Source of the DNA: G963674835 sp963674835
GTDB taxonomy: Bacteria > Planctomycetota > Planctomycetia > Pirellulales > Thermoguttaceae
NCBI GenBank assembly: GCA_963674835.2
Contig: CAXXKC010000003.1
Coordinates: forward strand, 2,604,001 to 2,668,000
DNA length: 64,000 nucleotides
Direction of reading: 5' to 3'
Part shown: piece by piece, positions 60,632-64,000 of the stretch
How the letters are laid out: each line of letters starts with the position of its first letter
Position numbering within the stretch: the stretch's first letter is position 1
Position numbers and translations under genes: made by a program
The notes under the pieces: model-generated
The model's database searches: none
Seen by the model: the letters and a program-made list of their open reading frames with translations, nothing else
Told to the model about the DNA's origin: nothing

Positions 60632-62752
60632 TTACGGCATCTTCATTTCCGGCAAGGGGAACTTCGTGGGCAACTGAACCCACTCGGCCGCGCCGGTCAG
60701 CCCAATCGTGCTTGCATCGATCGGAGCGAAACCGATCGATCGTGGAGGTGAGTCGGCCGGGATGCTGAAGTCGCTCTTAGCCACGTCGGCGAATTTTGGA
60801 TCGGCCACGATGGAACCCTTGTCGTGCCCTTTCTCCTGCCACTTCTCCAAGGTCAGATCACCGGGGAACTTGGGCGGCTTGCCCGATGCATCCCAATAGC
60901 AGTTCGATGCCAGCGTGTAGTTGCCGTTGGACCAGTTGCCGCCCAGCATCGGCACGCCGTCGGAATAAACGATGTTGTGCTCCAGCGTGAACGAGCTATG
61001 CTCCTCCTGACGACTGCGGATGATCTGCCCGCGGGTGGCCGACAGCGCCAACACGTTGTTGCGCACGATGTTCTCGCGGCCGTAGTGTTGGTGAAATGCA
61101 CCGTCCTTAACGCGATAGACGATGTTGTTCTCCAACAGGATTCCCGTGCTGCCTTCATCGGTGTACAGTCCCCAGCCGCCGTAGGAATACGAAAGCACAT
61201 CGTGGATTCTGTTGTAGCGCAGCCGGGTATCAGGCGAAATGCCCAAACAGTAAATGCCACCCATATCGCTCAACTCGCCCCATCCCAGGTGATGGATGTG
61301 GTTGTACTCAATGGCGTTGTCCTTGGCGCTGGACGGCGCGTAGCCCCAACTCCAACCGACCGACACGCCCGTGTAGTAGAAGTCGCTGATCTCGTTGTGG
61401 GCGACCGTATTGTGAGAACTCCGACCGATCCACACGCCCACGCCCGCCGGATACACGTTCCCGCCGTCGTGCAAGAAGCAGTTGACGACCTCGTTGTGCT
61501 CCGACTGCGCCGCCGGATTGTCGGACAGGGCCATCTCGCCGAGTTGCACACCACCAGCCCCCAGGTCGTACAAATGACATTGGACGATGCGATTGTGCTT
61601 ACAGCCCATCTCCAGCCGGAGTCCGTAACCGCCGGTATGGGCGATCTCGCAACCCTCGAAGACGCAGTGGCGGGCGCCGCGGACGTGAACGGTCATGGTC
61701 GGCAGTGATATGTTGGCCTGTCCATCAACCATCTGTGCATCGGGCATGATCCAGTCGGTATGCTGGAACGAAAGCCCCTTGAACTGCAGGTGATCGATGA
61801 ACTTGCCGGCAGCCGGATCGCCGTCCAATCGCAGCAGCTCCTGCGGCCGCGGCGCGATCACTTCGGCGTTGGTCATATCTTCCCCCGGGCGAGGATAGTA
61901 GCTCAGCACGCCCGATTTCCGGTCCAAGTACCACTCGCCGGGTGCGTCCAGCCCTTCGCGAACGAATTGGACGAAGTACCGCTGGTTCTTCTCCCAGTAT
62001 CCCATCGGCCAACCGCTCGGTGCGGTGAACTCGACGCGATGCTTCTCGGTATCCAGCGACTTGATCCGATGCAGCGAGGCGGTCCAGGAGTGGTAGACCA
62101 CCACCACGGCATCGCCCAGGTTCGACCAGGGCTTGATGTTCTCGTCGGCATAGTGAATGGACTCCTTGGTCTTCGGATCCTTGCGGGCCTCTTGGTGGTC
62201 TTTGTAAGGTACGCCGGGGCCAGCCGAGCGGTAGAAGCCCTCGTTGGGCAGTCGGGCCGGCGTTGCGCGGTGGCCGTTGACCCAGATCTCGCGGAAGTAC
62301 CAGCCCTTGTTTTGCACGCCAGGGATGTGAGCGGTCCAGATTGGGCCGTCGCCCTTCTTCCACCCTGTGATCGGCTGGCCACCGCTGACCACAACCTTCT
62401 CGCCCGGCCAGGCGGCGTAGGTGATCGGCGACTCCTGGGTGCCGGAATCGGCCTCGGTGAGCACGATCGGCTCGCTCACCCGATAGGTCCCGCCACGGAT
62501 GATCACCAGGATCGGTTTGGCGTGTCTACCCTCGGCCTTCCGCTTCCGCACGGCGTCGCGGGCCGCCGGGATGGACGCCAGGGGGCCATCCTTGCCGTCG
62601 GCGGCCGGGTCGGCGATCGTACCCGACCAGGCGTCGTTTCCATTCGAAGCGACGTAGAGATCGGCCTTCGGCGCCTCGGCGGCCAGGGCAACCGAGGCCG
62701 ACAGCCAGACGGTCGCCGCAAACAACGCACACCGGATGGATCGGATAGTCAT
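60632..62752 (-). CDS. Secreted right-handed beta-helix protein (glycoside hydrolase/polysaccharide lyase-like)
   Basis: A 706-aa exported protein. Signal peptide MTIRSIRCALFAATVWLSAS is followed by ADLYVASNGNDAWSGTIADP and SIPAARDAVRKRK, a start typical of GH141-like and related beta-helix enzymes. A linking domain (GEKVVVSGGQPITGWKKGDG) precedes beta-helix coils with repeated N-x-[IV] rungs such as HNTVAHNEISDFYYTGVSVG and ENIVRNNVLALSATRG. It probably degrades an algal or bacterial polysaccharide, but the family cannot be fixed by eye. GAGGAG before the ATG supports the start. It is divergent from the fucose-isomerase-like gene. Confidence 0.85.
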   Translation of the reverse strand: MTIRSIRCALFAATVWLSASVALAAEAPKADLYVASNGNDAWSGTIADPAADGKDGPLASIPAARDAVRKRKAEGRHAKPILVIIRGGTYRVSEPIVLTEADSGTQESPITYAAWPGEKVVVSGGQPITGWKKGDGPIWTAHIPGVQNKGWYFREIWVNGHRATPARLPNEGFYRSAGPGVPYKDHQEARKDPKTKESIHYADENIKPWSNLGDAVVVVYHSWTASLHRIKSLDTEKHRVEFTAPSGWPMGYWEKNQRYFVQFVREGLDAPGEWYLDRKSGVLSYYPRPGEDMTNAEVIAPRPQELLRLDGDPAAGKFIDHLQFKGLSFQHTDWIMPDAQMVDGQANISLPTMTVHVRGARHCVFEGCEIAHTGGYGLRLEMGCKHNRIVQCHLYDLGAGGVQLGEMALSDNPAAQSEHNEVVNCFLHDGGNVYPAGVGVWIGRSSHNTVAHNEISDFYYTGVSVGWSWGYAPSSAKDNAIEYNHIHHLGWGELSDMGGIYCLGISPDTRLRYNRIHDVLSYSYGGWGLYTDEGSTGILLENNIVYRVKDGAFHQHYGRENIVRNNVLALSATRGQIIRSRQEEHSSFTLEHNIVYSDGVPMLGGNWSNGNYTLASNCYWDASGKPPKFPGDLTLEKWQEKGHDKGSIVADPKFADVAKSDFSIPADSPPRSIGFAPIDASTIGLTGAAEWVQLPTKFPLPEMKMP

Positions 62753-63057
62753 GGCAGGCTCCTCGCTACTGTGGGAAGGTGAAGGGGGAGGGAACTCTCT
62801 GGGGGCGTGACACAGTCGGGAGACTACATCACAACGGGGGGACGTCGGCGGGCCAGCCGTGGTTGGCTGGTGACGTGTTATTATAGGCGGTTCCCCCGAC
62901 TGCCGCTACCTCCACGGGCCGGACTGTGAGGCCCCATCCCTTTGCAGCGCCGATTCGGCCGGGTATCATATCGAAACTGCCGAGAAGTGGGCAGTTCCGC
63001 CCAACCCCCGCGGGATTCATCCTTGTTGTCGGGCCTTGAAACTGAGGAGATCGGACT
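62753..63057. other. Divergent region between beta-helix and fucose-isomerase-like genes
   Basis: About 305 bases. It contains a 6-bp hairpin (CCAGCC-GTGGTT-GGCTGG at 62853-62870) followed by GTTATTATAGG, which holds a possible TATTAT -10 element on the plus strand. No gene is seen. Confidence 0.45.
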
Positions 63058-64000
63058 ATGGCTGCGTACCAACTCCCGACCGTCACCAAACCGCCCAAGG
63101 CGAAGAAGAAGCAGGTGCTGCTGGTAGCCAGCGGCGATCTGCGACTGTCGGCCAACCAGGAGTGTTGGCCCGCCCAAAGCCAGATGGAAGAGGCCTTGGG
63201 CCGAGCGGTGGCGGCAGCCGGATACGACTTGGTTCGCGCGCACCCCTACAAGCCCGACGAGAAGCACGGCTTCATCGCCTCGCAGAAGGAAGGCATGTGC
63301 GTGTTCGCCGGCATCGATCCGAAGGCCAAGGTGATCGTGGCCGAGGCGGTCTGGCAATACTCCCATCACGTTCTGGCCGGGCTCCTCAGCCACGAGGGTC
63401 CGATCCTTACCGTCGCCAATTGGTCGGGAACGTGGCCTGGCTTGGTCGGCATGCTCAATCTCAACGGCGGTCTGACCAAGGCCGGCAAGAAGTACGCCAC
63501 GCTTTGGAGCGAAGACTTCACCGACGATGCGTTCCTCAAGAACCTCCGCCGCTGGCTCGAAGATGGCAAGGTGCGTCACGATCTCCGGCACGTTACGCCA
63601 CTGAAAAAGGTGAAGATTCCCTCGGCCGAGCAGCGACTGGGTGAAGCCCTGGCACAACAGTTGGCCCACGACAAAGCAATCGTCGGCATTTTCGACGAGG
63701 GCTGCATGGGAATGTACAACGCGATCATCCAGGACGAACTACTGAACCCGGCCGGCGTGTACAAAGAACGCCTGAGCCAATCGGCCCTGTATTACGAGAC
63801 CACCCAGGTCAGCGATGCAGAAGCCCAGGCCGTCTACCAGTGGCTGAAGGACCGGGGCATGACCTTCTGCTACGGTCCCAACCCCGAGAAGGATCTGACC
63901 GAAGAACAAGTGCTGCTGCAGTGCAAGATGTACGTCGCCGCGCTACGGATCGCCGACGATTTCGGATGTAGCGTTGTGGGTATCCAATACCAGCAGGGCC
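63058..64000 (+). CDS. Fucose/arabinose isomerase-like protein (partial, C-terminus beyond right edge)
   Basis: The 314 visible codons encode the N-terminal and central parts of a protein resembling the L-fucose isomerase-like family. It starts MAAYQLPTVTKPPKAKKKQV and contains VIVAEAVWQYSHHVLAGLLS, GPILTVANWSGTWPGLVGML, VGIFDEGCMGMYNAIIQDEL and RIADDFGCSVVGIQYQQG. The DEGCMGMYN segment is a typical active-site stretch of this family. GAGGAG lies about eight bases before the ATG. The frame has no stop before the window end. It probably works in deoxysugar or pentose use, in step with the beta-helix enzyme and nearby isomerase; substrate not established. Confidence 0.82.
   Translation, partial: MAAYQLPTVTKPPKAKKKQVLLVASGDLRLSANQECWPAQSQMEEALGRAVAAAGYDLVRAHPYKPDEKHGFIASQKEGMCVFAGIDPKAKVIVAEAVWQYSHHVLAGLLSHEGPILTVANWSGTWPGLVGMLNLNGGLTKAGKKYATLWSEDFTDDAFLKNLRRWLEDGKVRHDLRHVTPLKKVKIPSAEQRLGEALAQQLAHDKAIVGIFDEGCMGMYNAIIQDELLNPAGVYKERLSQSALYYETTQVSDAEAQAVYQWLKDRGMTFCYGPNPEKDLTEEQVLLQCKMYVAALRIADDFGCSVVGIQYQQG

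Noticed and set aside
60824..61708. Plus-strand open frame opposite the beta-helix gene
   Set aside because: Antisense to a well-supported secreted protein; content is low-complexity Val/Ala/Arg and no ribosome site.

Overview
The window looks like a GC-rich chromosomal segment of a planctomycete, probably related to Pirellulales. The evidence is its gene content: Gfo/Idh/MocA oxidoreductases with Tat-type leaders, an ECF sigma factor coupled to a membrane Ser/Thr kinase, a TIGR03000-like secreted protein, a DUF1598-like protein, lineage-typical small proteins, and many secreted proteins of unknown function. No rRNA, tRNA or CRISPR array was recognised. Genus-level placement is inference.

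Region 1 (1-13.4 kb) is mainly an exopolysaccharide locus. It holds a Wzz/GumC-like chain-length protein (cut by the left edge), a Wza-like export protein, three paralogous small secreted proteins (one CnaB-like domain plus a C-terminal membrane segment), an HExxH protease coupled to a CpsB/YwqE-type PHP phosphatase, a Wzx-like flippase, an O-antigen ligase/Wzy-like protein and a PAPS sulfotransferase. A zinc-ribbon protein, a lone FabH-like ketosynthase, a Nudix hydrolase and a 4-TM protein lie among them.

Region 2 (13.6-31.3 kb) is mixed housekeeping and envelope: biotin synthase, sigma factor plus kinase, a DUF11-repeat protein, an IS1182-like element placed exactly on a gene's stop codon, lipoproteins, RNase D, an NhaD-like antiporter, a duplicated TolC-like protein, a thioesterase and a tRNA-dihydrouridine synthase.

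Region 3 (31.3-39.5 kb) has an NSS transporter with a 51-aa small subunit, divergent from a SUF iron-sulfur operon: sufR, a solitary nuoB-like gene, sufC, sufB, sufD, a Rieske protein and a SufT/MIP18-like protein, closed by an intrinsic terminator. No sufS or sufE/U is present. NuoB overlaps SufC by ATGA, so it appears built into the operon.

Region 4 (39.6-53 kb) includes two Cys-containing secreted proteins, one with fifteen C-x-P-x-T pentapeptides. It also has a DUF1598-like protein, an FHA-GAF-AAA-Fis sigma54 regulator, a thioredoxin-like protein, two oxidoreductase-fold proteins (one lacking its catalytic motif), an LRR lipoprotein, an atypical kinase and a D-2-hydroxyacid dehydrogenase.

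Region 5 (53.2-64 kb) resembles a carbohydrate-use island: a DoxX-like membrane protein, tandem Gfo/Idh/MocA paralogues, a TIM-barrel sugar isomerase, a PHA-granule-type small protein, a UroD-family protein, a secreted beta-helix protein and a fucose-isomerase-like protein cut by the right edge.

The strongest novelty candidates are the Cys-Pro-Thr pentapeptide protein, the three linked CnaB-TM paralogues, NuoB inside the SUF operon, and the IS that shares CTAG stop codons with its target. All family calls come from reading motifs by eye; no searches were run.
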